Below, piece by piece: positions 21,215 through 33,427 of a stretch of 64,000 nucleotides of DNA. The DNA comes from Catonia carolina (lineage: Eukaryota; Arthropoda; Insecta; Hemiptera; Achilidae). The notes under the pieces are model-generated. The model saw nothing but the letters and a program-made list of their open reading frames with translations, was not told the DNA's origin and searched no databases. Location: contig JAQMRL010000012.1 of the NCBI GenBank assembly GCA_035578175.1, positions 17,463,715 to 17,527,714 on the forward strand, given 5' to 3'. The number at the start of each line of letters is the position of its first letter. Within the stretch, counting starts at the first letter, position 1. Position numbers and translations under genes: made by a program.

Positions 21215-21290
21215 TATCACAGAAAATTGGCACTCTACAGTACTTTCTTTCCCTATATTTCATACAGAGGAAGAGAAAGTAAAAAATTCG
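21215..21290 (-). repeat. Repeat family A, 5' terminal fragment
   Basis: A short reverse-oriented match to the family's 5' end: TACTTTCTTTCCCTAT, then AGGAAGAGAAAGTA at the terminus. Confidence 0.5.
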
Positions 21291-21639
21291 TACAGGGGAT
21301 GAGAAATAAAAAATTGTCTAATTTTTTTGGGTACGTACTACACTTGTGCAGAAGTCAATATCTTTATCAAGCACCCAGTATTAAATACATTCCTATTTTT
21401 AATCATAACAAGCATAAAATTTTGTTATGACTTCATTAACAACACTATTTATTATTGATTTTGTGATTATATTATTTATATAGTCATATTATGACTGCAA
21501 ACAATAATAATAATTATTATTAAAGTAAAAAATTTAATTAATGACATAATGTTGATAGTTGCTGATTAAGACCCAATGAGTTAAGAAACAAACATTATTG
21601 ACAAGTTAAAATAATTATTTCAATGTTTTAATTATTAAT

Positions 21640-22289
21640 TTCCTCTTGCCCTCTATGAATATTATATGGAAGGAAAGTATTGTTTTCACATAGATTTTTC
21701 AAAATTGAGTTTTCACTGAAAATACAGTTTATACAGCTATACAAGAATACCGTTTTTAGCGATCTCTCCCCCCCCCCCTGTGTGTGCGGGTGCCCGTGCG
21801 TACGTACATGTGTGCACAGACAAAACATCCCAAGACGGAATATCATTCAAAGTTGAAACTTGGAGCTTAACTTAGATACCACGTAAATAATGAATATACC
21901 TTATGTTTAATCATGAGTGAATGACACTAGACTGTAGAAAAAAATGCTGGATAAAAAATGTTGGTGTTTTAATTTCCTAAACCTACTATATACACTTTTA
22001 CCCTAAAATGCATATTAAGGCTGGAACTTAAAAATAAAGTTATCATAAGAATTAGCCCCCCCCCCAAGAATTTCAGCAGACATGGCGCTTACTCTATCTT
22101 CTATAGCATAAAAATGTAGTGAACGAGGCAGTTTTTAAAAAAAATCTGTGGACATATTTGAGAAAATTGCCGGAATATACTATTACTTTGGGTTGGCCAA
22201 TTCAAATGAAAATTTTTATGTCGGGTCCCATTGTGGTACCTAACTTAAGCTTCTAGTTTCATTATTCCGTTCTTGAGATATTTTGTTCG

Positions 22290-22328
<39 letters not shown>

Positions 22329-22330
22329 AT
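21640..22330. repeat. Two tail-to-tail family A fragments
   Basis: Positions 21640-21890 are plus-strand, from the 5' terminus (TTTCCTCTTGCCCTCTATG) to 'gttagataccac'. Positions 21895-22330 are minus-strand, from the 'taatcatgagtgaatgac' 3' block through the hairpin-unit block to the CA microsatellite. Both parts are truncated. Two C runs, at about 21768-21779 and 22055-22064, are unusual in this AT-rich sequence. Confidence 0.6.
22285..22326. repeat. CA microsatellite
   Basis: About 40 bp of near-perfect CA repeat. It sits at the fixed microsatellite position of the minus-strand family A copy, next to 'gatattttgttcgtgcgcg'. Confidence 0.9.
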
Positions 22331-22559
22331 ATCAAAGCAGACCTGCATCAATTGTAGACACAATACAGAAAAATTGGAAAAGTAGATAGCTTTAAGTACA
22401 TTGCGGATATAACACAATTGAAGACCAGCTAAAAGGAAGCGAACAACAGCAGATGTGTAAAAATGGCCGGTGCACTCTGAGTATCTCAACATATGTACAA
22501 AAAAAGAGGTATTCTCAAAACGTCAAGATTAGTCATAATACTGCGATAAAACCTAGGTA

Positions 22560-22870
22560 TGTCTGTATGCGAGTGCCTTAGAATAACCGGGAAGGCTGGT
22601 CTAACAGAAGTATAGAAATTTAAGAGAAAGGTCCTCCACAAGACAATGGGTTCAAAGATAGCAGACGGACAAACAGAATATAAGGACGAGAAGAACTATA
22701 TAAGGAAACATACTATATAAGGAAACTATACAAGGAATGAAAAATTAATGAAAATGATTAGAAAGAGAAGACCAATATTTTATGGATACATGTATAAACT
22801 GGATGACAAATTGTTGATAAAACTAAGTTCAAGACATTAGACCTAAGGTGTCAGATAAATGGTTCAGTCA
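22560..22870 (+). pseudogene. LINE C-terminal remnant
   Basis: Translations include MIRKRRPIFYGYMYKLDD, which fits the 'IRKRRL.FYGHL.RM' segment seen downstream of reverse transcriptase in the same LINE family as 7030-7620. Stops interrupt it. No ends were found. Confidence 0.5.
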
Positions 22871-22877
22871 GAAAGTA

Positions 22878-23457
22878 CAGGCCGTTTCATAATGTTCTTC
22901 AAGGTTACGAAAATTCAGCACAAAAAAACTATTTCATTTACCTAAATGAAAGTTGTACGGGCGGATGCAGGGACTCAAACAGTTATTTTTAAACATTTAT
23001 AAATGTTTAATGTGTGTTCCTTTAGTGACACGGCACACATCAACCCAAAAGTCTAGCTCTTTTCAAACTTGTTCTAACATGCCCCTTTCGATTGAGATAA
23101 TTCCATTGATTATGCGATCCTTCAGCTCAGTGATATCGTTTGGCACTGGTGGGATAAACACCTTGTTTTTCAGGTAACCCCAGAGAAAGAATTCACATGG
23201 CGTGAGGTTTGGTGGCCAAAGCAAAATTGAAATTTGTGAAATTAAATGAAATTCCAACACAGAAAATGACTTCTCGCTTCCCGTGGCAGCCATTTTCATT
23301 ACTGTCTACGCCTATCGGGCAAATGGTTAACTAACTGCCCAGAATATGTAGCTATTTGAAGTGCACTTTCATACAGTACTTGTTTAATTCTTATAAGTGA
23401 AATACTTTTTTATGTACTAAATTTTCATAACCCTGAAGTACATTATAAAACGCTCTG
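22878..23457 (-). mobile_element. Tc1/mariner-type deletion derivative, about 57-bp TIRs
   Basis: The left end CAGGCCGTTTCATAATG and the right end, read inward, CAGAGCGTTTTATAATG begin inverted repeats of about 57 bp. TA lies on both sides (22876-22877 and 23458-23459). Inside, a minus-strand frame joins a short N-terminal piece (MAATGSEKSFSVLEFH) to a C-terminal piece with NLTPCEFFLWGYLKNKVF, and then LDFWVDVCRVTKG after a break. The catalytic core is deleted. It is non-autonomous, but its termini look complete. Confidence 0.75.
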
Positions 23458-23459
23458 TA

Positions 23460-24955
23460 TATTGAGAATATCGGAATAAACTGAAAAACTTAAAGAACCA
23501 AACCAAATTCAGACAAATAATTACTGACTGTAAGGGCTTCCATGAAGAGTATGAACAAAACACCAGGCAGACAAAAGAAAGGGGAGAAAAACCAACAGTG
23601 AACGAATACTGAGAACCATGGCTGCTAAAAGAGCTTCCAGAAACATCTAAAGGTACGATTTTGATCCTTGCTGCCATAGCAGTGGCATTAATGTTTTCGA
23701 GAATCACTGCTAGCATCAGCTGCTAGACCAGTTGATCATAGTACACGATACAATATACTACATCTCTATGAAATATTGTTATACAACTTATAACATGTAG
23801 ATTGTAAGAAAAATGATATTAAGTTTACCAACAGAAGAAGATGATGATGCTAATAGGAAAACGCAAAACTGTAAATAAAATATACAACCCCCAAGAGGAG
23901 GAAGGTTGCTTTTGGATACTTATCGTGCAGCACTTGAAAGTGATGAAAGTACAGTAGACTAAATTACTACCAATTTAAAATTATTTTAAGTTTGGTGGCT
24001 GACGATTTAAAGCCTCGTACTCTACGAATGTCTCTAAGTACTCAACAAAAACTCTTTCTAACTCTTAGGTAAGTGTTTAAACCACTTTAACAAGCTTTTC
24101 ATTATCACCCACAGAAAAATTTGACATTTTGTCTGTACGTATACTTGTTCTAACTACACGCTGTCGCTGCTAGACTGCTTCTGGGTTGAACAGCTGTAGC
24201 AGCGCTGGATAAAGGGAAAATCCTTGTTACAAATTAATTGAACCTGTAGTTGGCACTACAGCAAGCGAGGATCAAAATCGTACCTTAAAAGTCACCTCAC
24301 GATATAAAATTGGCCCTACATGGAAAAAAAAATTCTCATCTGAATAAACTCCTTGCTGACTAACTAGGTTAATTAAACTCATTTATTGGATAAGCTTATG
24401 TCACATGATAGTAACAGGTGGGAGAAGTTAGCTAGTGGCAGTGATAGTTGTTGTCAGTCAAAAAGATTGATTCAAAAAATTAAAAATTGATTTATAAATG
24501 AAAATTTGATAAAAATATAATGAGAATTTTCACTCTTCATTAAGGTTTTAATCAATATTTATTTTGTTTCCTTATAAGTGGATTGTATTGATATAAGAGC
24601 AAAGTGGAATGATGATCGGGATGAATGCAATGTCTTACATAGTATGCAAAGAGCAGTAGTGGACAGTTATACTATCTCTGTATTGTTAGCCAGGAGCATA
24701 GTACGTAATTAAAAGGAGCAATGGTAACATATTATTCTCGCATGAAGCATGTCTTAGCTGACTTACCTTCACGTTGACAGACTCCATGATGATCACTCCA
24801 AACTCCTATCAGCAATTTGATTAATCAGTTTGTCGACGAAAACTTGCAATAAATCCAAATGAACCCCAATGTACTGAAGGTACCTGAAACAGTCACACTC
24901 TATCACTGACCCATCACCTAACTAAATAAAATTACTTTGTACATTTAAAAAATTA
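23460..24955. other. Gene-free stretch containing an inverted-repeat element
   Basis: Apart from the inverted repeats at 23650 and 24268 listed separately, nothing is recognisable. A 99-codon minus-strand frame (23417-23716) is not supported. Confidence 0.4.
23650..24286. mobile_element. Possible MITE with 19-bp perfect inverted repeats
   Basis: AAGGTACGATTTTGATCCT (23650-23668) reappears as its exact complement at 24268-24286, and the similarity extends imperfectly on both sides. The 637-bp interval is noncoding. No target duplication was established. Confidence 0.45.
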
Positions 24956-24959
24956 AAGT

Positions 24960-25500
24960 TCAATTTTAGTTAATGATGTGATGCTGGAACAAGTACTACA
25001 ATGCAATTATCTAGGTTGTCACATCGGATTTCATCAAGATTTGGATATAAACAAGACATTTGGTAAATTCTAAGCAGTGTGCGGAAATATTAGCAGAATC
25101 CTAAGCAGGAAAACAAGGAAAGAAACTAAGAAACAATTTTATAAGGTGATGGCTGCCCCAGTCCTACTCTATAGAACTGAGTTTGTGGATTAGTACAAGA
25201 TCACAAGAGAGTAGAGTACAGATGAGATAGGTGCGATCCCTGCTAAGAACAAAGGGTTGCAGTCATAGGAACTAAGATTGCAACCAATTAAGAAATGAGG
25301 ATACAAGAACACAACTGAATGTTTACAATCTGAATGGAAAGATTACAGAATACTGAAATTGATAGCGGGAGCACATAGAGAGAATGCCTGAGGAAGGGAT
25401 CCTCCTCAGCATTTTGATATAGGCCAGAAGGGAGGAGAGATGTTGGGAAGACAAGCAAGAGATGGCAATGATTCAATGGTTTGTCACTAATGAGAGTCAG
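24960..25500 (+). pseudogene. LINE remnant, family 2
   Basis: Segments in order: FAVCG-like (KF*AVCGNISRIL), KTRKETKKQFYKVMAAPVLL, a GLQS-type stretch, then SEWKDYRILK. They follow the post-reverse-transcriptase region of an insect non-LTR family ('KTRKET..KFYKVMAVP.L.YGSE'). There are many stops. The related copy at 35450-36190 retains the YADD catalytic box. Confidence 0.55.
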
Positions 25501-25800
25501 AATTGGCAGGAGCCTAATCCTTGATTGTTAGCTGGAACATTTTTTTTATAAATTTTTATTATTTCCAGGTCATAACCGTCCATGTTTCATCACCAAGTTA
25601 TTATAGTGTTCAAGAATTTACCATCATTCCTTATGCAATCCAGCATGTCTTGCTCAACTTAAACCTTCGAGTATAGAAAAGTTAAAATAGAAAATGCAAC
25701 AAATGGCCTAACAGATAACTAAAAAAGCTTTCAGACAGTGGGACAAGTCTGTGGACTCTTAGGGGGTTACTTTGAAGGGGGCTCTACGAAAAGTTTTTAA
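25500..25800. other. Gene-free stretch between LINE fragments
   Basis: No gene recognised. 'ccgtccatgtttcatcacc' at about 25580 could be a mariner GDETW fragment on the minus strand, but it is too short to call. Confidence 0.35.
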
Positions 25801-25804
25801 AATA

Positions 25805-26660
25805 TTAATAAAGATATGCTGATGAAACCATGGTTTTTGCCGACACCATTCGAGGCCTGCAAAGACTTATGGACAGTATAACAGCTGTTAGTGCATTATA
25901 TGGACTTGACACTGATGTCAATAAAACAAAAATGATGATCATCAGCAAACAGCCGATCAGTTCTGATCTTCACATATTGGTCAACAAGGTCAGAATAGAA
26001 CGAGTCGTACAATGTTAATATCTGGGTACCTATAATAATGAGAGGTGGGATAATTCATAAGAGATAACATGTCACATTGCCAAGGCCAGAAATGTCTTCA
26101 ACACCATTAATTCTGTCTTTAAAAGTCACAATTTAACCTTTGACACTAAAATGAGACTCATGAAGCGCTGTGTTCTCAGTCCTATGGTACGAAAGTTGAA
26201 GACTAACGAAAGCAACAATCAAAAATTTGAAAATGTTTGAATTTTGGCTGTATAGAAGAATGATGCGAATATCTTGGACACACAAATCAACAAATGCAGA
26301 AGTGCTATGTCGAATGAACAAGGTAGCGGAATTGGTCAGCATAGTGAAGGAACAACAGCTCTGCAATATCTTTGTCATATCATGCGGGATGAGCGCAGGT
26401 ATGAATTGGTCCAACGCATTCTACAAGACAAAATCAACAGTAGAAGGGGACCAGGACGCAGAAGAATTTCATGGACGGTCAAACTGAGAGTATGGTTAAA
26501 CAAAAGCTCAATAGAATTGTTTCAGATAGCTATCAATGAAGTAAACATAGATGGGTTACCAACCTTCGGAACGGAGAGGCACCCTGAGAAGAAGATGAAT
26601 AATAAAAAATACATTTTTTATTTAAAAAAATTCAGATACTTTTCAGATACTTTTTGAACA
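25805..26660 (+). pseudogene. LINE reverse-transcriptase remnant, family 1
   Basis: The translation order is: the catalytic box region (YADETMVFADTIRGLQRLMD, with the second Asp of YADD changed), YGLDTDVNKTKMMIISK, YLGTYN, KARNVFNTINSVFKSH, RRMMRISWTHKSTNAEVL, and RRGPGRRRISWTVKLRVWL. This is the same family as the minus-strand copy at 39535-40439. Frameshifts and stops break it at about 26015 and 26190. Confidence 0.65.
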
Positions 26661-26684
26661 GACCTCCTATAATTAAATCCAATA

Positions 26685-26869
26685 TTGTTTTTTTTTAGTT
26701 TATTTAAAGTCGTATTGACAGCTTGGTCATTAGCGACTACTGTGGGTTTTGGTACGGTAACCGTGGATTTAATGTGTACAAATTTCTAGACCCTAGCTGG
26801 GAATCGAACCTGGGACCTTTCACTTTGTAGGCTAGCACTAGCTAGTCACTACATCAAGGAGGCTGCCAA
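26685..26869 (-). mobile_element. tRNA-derived SINE with target duplication
   Basis: Read on the minus strand, it starts in a tRNA-like head with an A-box-like TGATGTAGTGA and a perfect B box GGTTCGATTCC. It continues into an unrelated body and ends in a run of A. Ten-bp direct repeats AAATCCAATA flank it (26675-26684 and 26870-26879). This is a complete, textbook short retroposon; its RNA polymerase III promoter looks intact. A related plus-strand copy is at 45625-45715. Confidence 0.8.
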
Positions 26870-26884
26870 AAATCCAATAATATC

Positions 26885-27865
26885 TAGCCTGTCACAAACA
26901 GTTTATTTTTTTGTATTTTTAAGTTGAACAAACGCTTTTTAATACATCAAAAAGACAACTTCCAATATCATACAAAATAAATATCTATGAAACATTTAGT
27001 CTTATTGGAAGTATTCACAAAATATGTCTAAAGAAAACAGCATTTTATTTTTCAATTCAGCTTTTTTACGCTACAGTGCTTAACAGCAACAACTGTGTGG
27101 CAAAAGAAAAACTGTACTTGAAGGTTGGCAGAAGCAAAATATTAATAATGTAATACATAAATGTGGGGCAGTCCAGAAACCTTGCCACACATTTAAAATA
27201 TGTATTTTTGTTTTATTGCTTTTTTTATTATTTTTTGAATGTATGGTTTGTTTATACTAATTCTTGGAAAACAACCTTTAAAGTTTGAGACGATCTTTAA
27301 AAGTCAAGGAAAAACAATACTTGGCATATACTCTTAATCGAATGAAACACTTTGCTTTTCTAATGAGATAACTAACATTTATTTTGCATAAGAAATTATA
27401 ATTTCATAATTATTTTTTATCATAATCTAGCTTAATTATTTAACATTAAAAAATAAGTTTTGTACAAACAACTGCCAAATTATAACCTACTTTAACCCTG
27501 TAGTCGGCAATAACATTTTACTAAACTGGCAGAGAATTTCTAGCATATGGGTCACCGAACCGTAAAGAAATGAATAAAAAAATTTAAATTGATTAAATAC
27601 AAACCATTTCTCATAATGTTTACTGCAAAATAAAACAAAAAAAATTATCTACAATTGCATCTATGCTGCAGAGAACTAGACAGTGTTATGAATTACCAAA
27701 TCAATCATACATTTAACGTATTTTACTTTACTTAAATACATCAAAAATAATAATTATAAACATAAATTTATAAAACATACGAAAAATCAACTACAGTCTG
27801 CACCTTCGTAATTGGAAGTTTATATGTAACTGTATAATTGAATTTGGTGCATATCTAGAAACTTT
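26885..27865. other. Gene-free AT-rich stretch
   Basis: Only low-complexity AT-rich sequence is seen. No gene, RNA or repeat family was recognised. Confidence 0.45.
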
Positions 27866-27869
27866 TAAT

Positions 27870-29075
27870 ATAATTATGTTTAATCTTGAGTAAACATGTA
27901 ATATTGAAAAACATACCCTAATTTTAATCATGAATGAATGATAAAATGAAAATAAACTGCTGTTCGACTTAAAAATCACTAACTCTAAACTCTGTATAAA
28001 AAAACACTTTAAATAACATTTATAAATTTTTATTTTCTATAACTTTGATTAGTACACTTGTCACAAAATTCATTGGCCTACAAGGCTGCAATCTTTAAAA
28101 AATTCCATATTTTTTATATTTTTATGAGCAAAATACAGTAAATCAGCAATAGACATTAAACTAGCATTGTAAAAAAAATTTTGAAATATTAAAGTTCAGG
28201 TTTTTTAATTTCCTAAAATTTTTATTTCAATAAATACTTTTTCCCTAAAATGCATACTATTTAATGTAATTATAAAATGTACTATTTAATGTATTATTTA
28301 ATGCAATCATTAAAAAATCCCATTTTTACAGATTTTGATGAGAAAAATACAGAAAATCAGTAACACAGTAAACTTTTTAAAATGGTAAAAAAAAATTTTG
28401 AAATAATTTATAAGTTTAGGTTTTTCAATTTTCTAAAACTATTTCAATAAATACTTTTCCCCTAAAATGCATACTAAGGCCGAGATCTTTAAAAAAATTT
28501 CCATATTTTATCAGATTTTGATGAGAAAAATACAGAAAATCAGTAACACTAAACCTAGCATTGTAGTAAATTGTTTTATTTGAAATAATTTATAAGTTTA
28601 CGTTTTTTAATTTTCTAAAACTTTATTCTATAGATACTTTTCCCTAAAATGCATTTAAAGCCATTATCATATAAAACCATTTTTTACCACAGCCGTCCCG
28701 AGAATTTTAGCAGACATGGCGGTTACTCCATTTTGAGAGAATATACAAAATGTAGTTAAAGAGGCGATTACAAAAAATCGTACGAGCCATTTTGAGAAAA
28801 AAGCACGAATAAACTACAACTTCCGATAAACCGATTTTGACAAAAATATTCATCTTTGGTCCGCTAGTGGTAACTAACGTAAGTTTTAAGTTTCAACAAT
28901 GTAGGCCTACGACATTCCGGTCATGAGATATTTTGGTCACGCACAGACCAATCGGTAAAGAGTCGGTTTAGTTTCACGGGACCTGAAAACATGAATTTCC
29001 GGTAAAAACTCGACATGAAAACAATACTTTCCTTGCCTTTATGTCCATATAGGACGAGAGAAAGTAATAATTATT
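27870..29075 (-). mobile_element. Repeat family A, nearly full length
   Basis: Read on the minus strand, it starts at about 29070 (TACTTTCTCTCGTCC) and runs through all family blocks to the 'taatcatgaatgaatga' block near 27930, with a degraded 3' terminus. The internal hairpin-bearing unit is present about four times; its markers fall at about 28640, 28460, 28245 and 28062, a spacing of roughly 180-215 bp. This is the highest unit number seen in the window. Confidence 0.7.
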
Positions 29076-29079
29076 TTAT

Positions 29080-30650
29080 ATTCCAAGGACATTAATAACA
29101 TGGTTAGGTAGCTGGTCGCCTAGCTCATAGATTTCAACCGAAGTTACATCTCACAAATACGCATTTATCGGCCTACTATTAATTTATACACATTAAAAAT
29201 AATGGTATAATAATAGGCTATACATTTCTTTTACACTGTTAGATATTATATATACTTGCCTGTTCTTTTCAAGATGTTAACTTATAGCGTAGAATATGAA
29301 CAGCAGAGCTATCCTATCACTCAAGACTATCAAAAGTTCTTTGTTAACATTGCACACAATATTGTAAATTAATTTGCAAAAACTTAAGCACGATAAATAA
29401 TCAGTAAATACCGAAAGTTTTATTACGTAATTTAGAATCAAGTTTTTGAAGTAATTTAAGAATCAAAATTTAATTCACAATCACAGCGCCAGAACCACGC
29501 CAACAATCAGAAGCCGAGCGCTCTCAACAAATACCGGAAAAGATATAATTTTAAATGCGCGTTGCGGATGTAGGTAGCTGCTGAGGGAAACGAATGAATC
29601 GTTCAATGAACCTTTTCAAAGCAAACATGAGTCAAATGCAATCATATGAGCTTAGCTCATGCTGATGTTGACCAAAACAAACTTACAAGTTTTTTAATTT
29701 TGTTTTAATTTAATTTCTCAACTGTATCTACAATCAGTGTAACAGATAATAGAATAAAATTACAAAAAACCAATGACTTCATGTCAATTATGTAATTTAC
29801 ATACAATTATCATAATCATCACATTTATAAATCATAATAATTGTACTTTTTGTATAATTAACATTTTTTTAAAATAATAATAGAATTAAATAACGTAGGG
29901 AGAAACATTTAAAAAAGTTCGAAGAGCATTAAAATCCTTTCGCAAATTAACTTCCTCGACAACAGCGTAGAGACTGGCGGTTTGAAACGTTTTAAAATAT
30001 TGGACTTACCTTTACGATTTTCTTAATGAATTTTATATTTTTTTCTGCTTTTACTAGTGATGATCATCTCATAACCGGCATCATTGTCATGGTCATCTTC
30101 AGCTTCAACTACTTCATGTTTTAAAATATTAATGCAAAGTTCAGCCGTTAATTTTTTTTTGTTCACAGTTTAGTATTTTTTTTAACACATTACTGAGTGT
30201 GTTTTATATTTTCATTCTAAAAACGTTAGGCCTATTAATCGAATATTTATTTATTCTCTTTGCTAAAATTGCCGAACAGTCGGAAGGTAAACAAAAAAAG
30301 GCTTTGTTAAAAGTTTATAATTAGATTTTTTTTAAACTGATTGTAAAACTTTATTTGAAAATATTATGAATATTGAATATATTTTTTAAAAAATATTAAA
30401 ATTATTTATATATTCACTAATAATTTTTATTTTTACGAAGTACCTTATATATATGGACGATTAATCAAGGATTAATTTAATTGAAAAATAATATAATCAT
30501 GTCTATCCAGTATTGTTTGAGCGCTTCGTTGGATTTCAACTGAAAGTTATTAGAACTTAGCTCCCGAATCAGTGGGTTTTTTTTCATTTGATTGTAAATT
30601 TATCTTTAAATCGCCGGTAAAACTTAAAAAAGGTCTCGTTAATATAAGGT
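29080..30650. other. Gene-free stretch
   Basis: AT-rich sequence with a slightly GC-richer island at about 29480-29600. No coding frame, RNA or repeat family was recognised. Confidence 0.4.
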
Positions 30651-30654
30651 TCTT

Positions 30655-31025
30655 TCCCATAATAGGCAGGTGGAGTGTGAAATGTTATTAGCACTCGATC
30701 AGCTGGTTACAGGGGTAAAAAACATAGTACTGTTTCTTATCACATTGTTTATCAATTATAAAACTGAAGCATTTAAGAACAGAAGAGGTGAAGGTGTAAA
30801 AGACACTAATCATAATCACCACAGCCAGCCCTATGGTGAATGAAGAGAAGGCGTCATTTTGCAGGTTGGAAAGTAGATGCTTTTCGGTAGGCCTGGCATG
30901 CTGATAAGCATACTTTTTTTACTCAGTGAGGAAGGCATCGTAAACTACCCCACTCCTTGTTTTACTTAGTAAAGCATCTAAAGGTTAAAACCAGCCTTTC
31001 GGCTGATCCTAAACAACAACAATGT
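30655..31025 (+). repeat. SINE-like repeat B, copy 2
   Basis: It starts CCCATAATAGGCAGGTGGAG and ends with AACCAGCCTTTCGGCTGATC followed by AACAACAACAA, which resembles a SINE tail. It is full length compared with the 33955 copy. Confidence 0.65.
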
Positions 31026-31029
31026 ACAA

Positions 31030-31945
31030 ACCTTCAAAGTTATGTAAGCGTATGCGCAGTAGACGGATTTGGTTGAGGTACGATGAAGGGAGAAATAATG
31101 GTGTGAGTAGTACAGCAATAGAGGCGGGAATTCACAGCCGACTACTCGCTGGAATGCATAACGTACCGTAGGTTTATATGGTCTAGGCCTACGGGAGCCT
31201 CTTTTTCCTAAAAGAGCGACCTCTAACATGGTGGAAGGGTTGACGTTTCCTTGGGGGATTTTCACAAATATCCACCGACCACAGACAATAAGGCAAAATA
31301 GTAAACCGTTCCAGCTACGATCTGTTCTCTGCGACAGCTTCAATAGAATGAGACAATTCACGCACGCACATACGCATGCATCGAACGTATGTCATCCCTT
31401 CTACAGCCGCAGTATTCTCCCCACTCACTTCTCATTCTGCGCGAACCTACGCTTACAAAACATTGACAGATTGTAAAATAAAATGTGACAAGTGGCGTCT
31501 ATTCTAGGAGAGGGGGAACAATCTAATCTTTGCAAGGAGGTCGTTATGTAAAATTTTCTTCTCTACGTTACATGGAGCGTCAGTAATTAGTCTTAGAATA
31601 GATTAAAATCTTTGAATTTTTATTGTAAAGGAATTTTTTTGTTGAGCCGTAGAGCTGATTGTCATACATCCTAACTAATTTCAGTAAAGCCTTACATGTC
31701 AAAAATTTAGTGCCTAATGATATTTAGATTGTCTAGAAAGAAGTTGATACAGTCGCTTAAGTCTGTAATTTAATAAATTTATGTTTAATGTTAACGTTTA
31801 AAACACTAGACAGTGGTTACCGGTGTAGGCTACTTTGATGCGCGGGGTTCAATTAACCATACTCTCTCAGGATTTTTTTTACGTGTGAATGTTTTGCAAT
31901 TGCTGCTAATGCAGACGGTGAGAAGGATGGTAAGTTAGAGGAATA
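31030..31945. other. Gene-free stretch, possible old inverted repeat
   Basis: Sequence with TGTAAGCGTA at about 31045 has an imperfect inverted partner near 31440-31450, hinting at an old MITE of about 420 bp. The evidence is too weak to name it. A 127-codon minus-strand frame across it is not supported. Confidence 0.3.
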
Positions 31946-31949
31946 TGAT

Positions 31950-32060
31950 AGAAGAAAAAATGTCAGACCTGACCGGGAATCGAACCCGGGACCCCAGCGT
32001 AGAAGCCAGGAATGGTCAGCCTGGGTCTGTACAAGACTACCCTCATTTGCACGTCATCCT
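31950..32060 (-). repeat. tRNA-like SINE head
   Basis: On the minus strand it contains CCCGGGTTCGATTCCCGGTC, a perfect B box, with a tRNA-like surrounding. No intact tRNA cloverleaf can be drawn from the upstream sequence, so it is called a SINE-derived fragment and not a tRNA gene. Confidence 0.45.
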
Positions 32061-32552
32061 TATCTCACTGAGTCATGGGGTTGCTTATTGTTCTGAATTG
32101 AACATATTGCAAAGTACACACATTAGGGATATAACAAAAAGAAAACAAATGTTAACGTGGTTGTTCCGAGTCAAAAGTCTGTCTAAGTGAAGCCCTAATA
32201 TCGAATTGGCTTTGTTCGTGGTAAATCTTGATTTAAAAGATAAACCGGAGAACAGTTATGTCTCATTTAAGTAAATTAATTAAATACATATATACTGTAA
32301 CAATAGGCAATAGAAGGTTTTATTATAATTATAAATTTTACAGGTGGTCCGATTGAAACCATGGCGTAAGGACTAGAGGGTTGAGCTCGTCCTGCCGCTT
32401 TTCCGTCTGTTCCGTGCATTACGTCAAACATGGAAGATGGAGGCTTGCCATCAGTATTTTTTCTGCTGTAGCAGAGCGCCCGGTGACTGAATGCATTTTG
32501 TTAGATACCGTTTCGTATACTACTAAAGTTTTGTTTCCATTACTACAAATTT

Positions 32553-32650
32553 GTCCCGCACATGTTGCGGGACAAGTGACGGGGACTTTTGTCCCCGTCA
32601 CTTGTATCTATTGTATGTGCCAAGAGACTGCGGCGCACGACATGCGCCGC
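32553..32650. repeat. Cluster of three perfect GC-rich hairpins
   Basis: Hairpin 1: arms GTCCCGCA (32553-32560) and TGCGGGAC (32566-32573). Hairpin 2: arms ACAAGTGACGGGGAC (32572-32586) and GTCCCCGTCACTTGT (32591-32605), loop TTTT. Hairpin 3: arms GCGGCGCA (32630-32637) and TGCGCCGC (32643-32650). All are perfect, in an otherwise AT-rich window. The role is unknown; subterminal palindromes of a DNA transposon are the likeliest explanation. Confidence 0.85.
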
Positions 32651-33112
32651 AACTTGTGCCTCATGCAATGAAAACAGACTCCAACATATCCAAAGGACAT
32701 TACATTCTATTAAGCACAATCTCGGTCGTTTAGTCTTTTTTTAGAAGTTCATAGTATGTGCCTGCAATTACTACTAAAGCTGTAATAGATGAGTCATCCA
32801 TATTGCTCAAAATTTTAACCGACAAATCACTCAAGAAACACTGGATAGCACTGTGTAGCCTGATTTTCGTAAGGAGAGCGCTGGGCAAAACGTGCGTCTG
32901 CATTAGTATAGTCTTGTATGTACTGCAATAGTGCAGCGTATATTATCAACAATGGCACAGCATGCCTACAAAATACAATGGGTGTTGTAAATTTTCAACA
33001 ACATTCTGACTGTACATCTTACTGTTGGTCGGAGAGTGTACAGATGAAGTTATGTATGCGCATGCGTGATCCAGCGCTCACAGCAATTGGCTTGGACTTT
33101 ATCTGATTCACT

Positions 33113-33401
33113 GTATAGTATTCAGATGAACTAAAGTCCCCTAGCTGTGAGAGTGAGAGAATGCTCAACGCTCTCACTCGCACAAGCTATACGCGCCGTT
33201 CCAATAACATTGTATAATTTCACTCATTGTTGTGAGCAAGCGTTTATGCACGCAGTAAACTAACAAGCAAAAATAACGACTGTAGTATATTTTCAGATTT
33301 GGATTACAACAGTAAAGACCTTTGAGCGCATGCGTAGTTATGCCACATATCTCCCTCTCACTCGCTCGGCTATGAGACATTAGTTCGTCTGATACCTATA
33401 C
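33113..33401. mobile_element. MITE, first of a tandem pair
   Basis: The left end GTATAGTATTCAGATGAACT and the right end, read inward, GTATAGGTATCAGACGAACT start inverted repeats of roughly 47 bp. The element is 289 bp and noncoding. The next copy begins about 26 bp further on in the same orientation. Confidence 0.75.
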
Positions 33402-33427
33402 AAACTGTAGTCTTGCACTCCACACCT

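Noticed and set aside
25550..25610. Minus-strand GDETW-like mariner fragment
   Set aside because: Only about 20 bp match and no neighbouring transposase segment is present.
31970..32015. Possible tRNA gene because of a perfect GGTTCGATTCC B box
   Set aside because: The rest of the sequence does not fold into acceptor, D and anticodon arms, and similar heads occur in SINE copies at 26685 and 45625.
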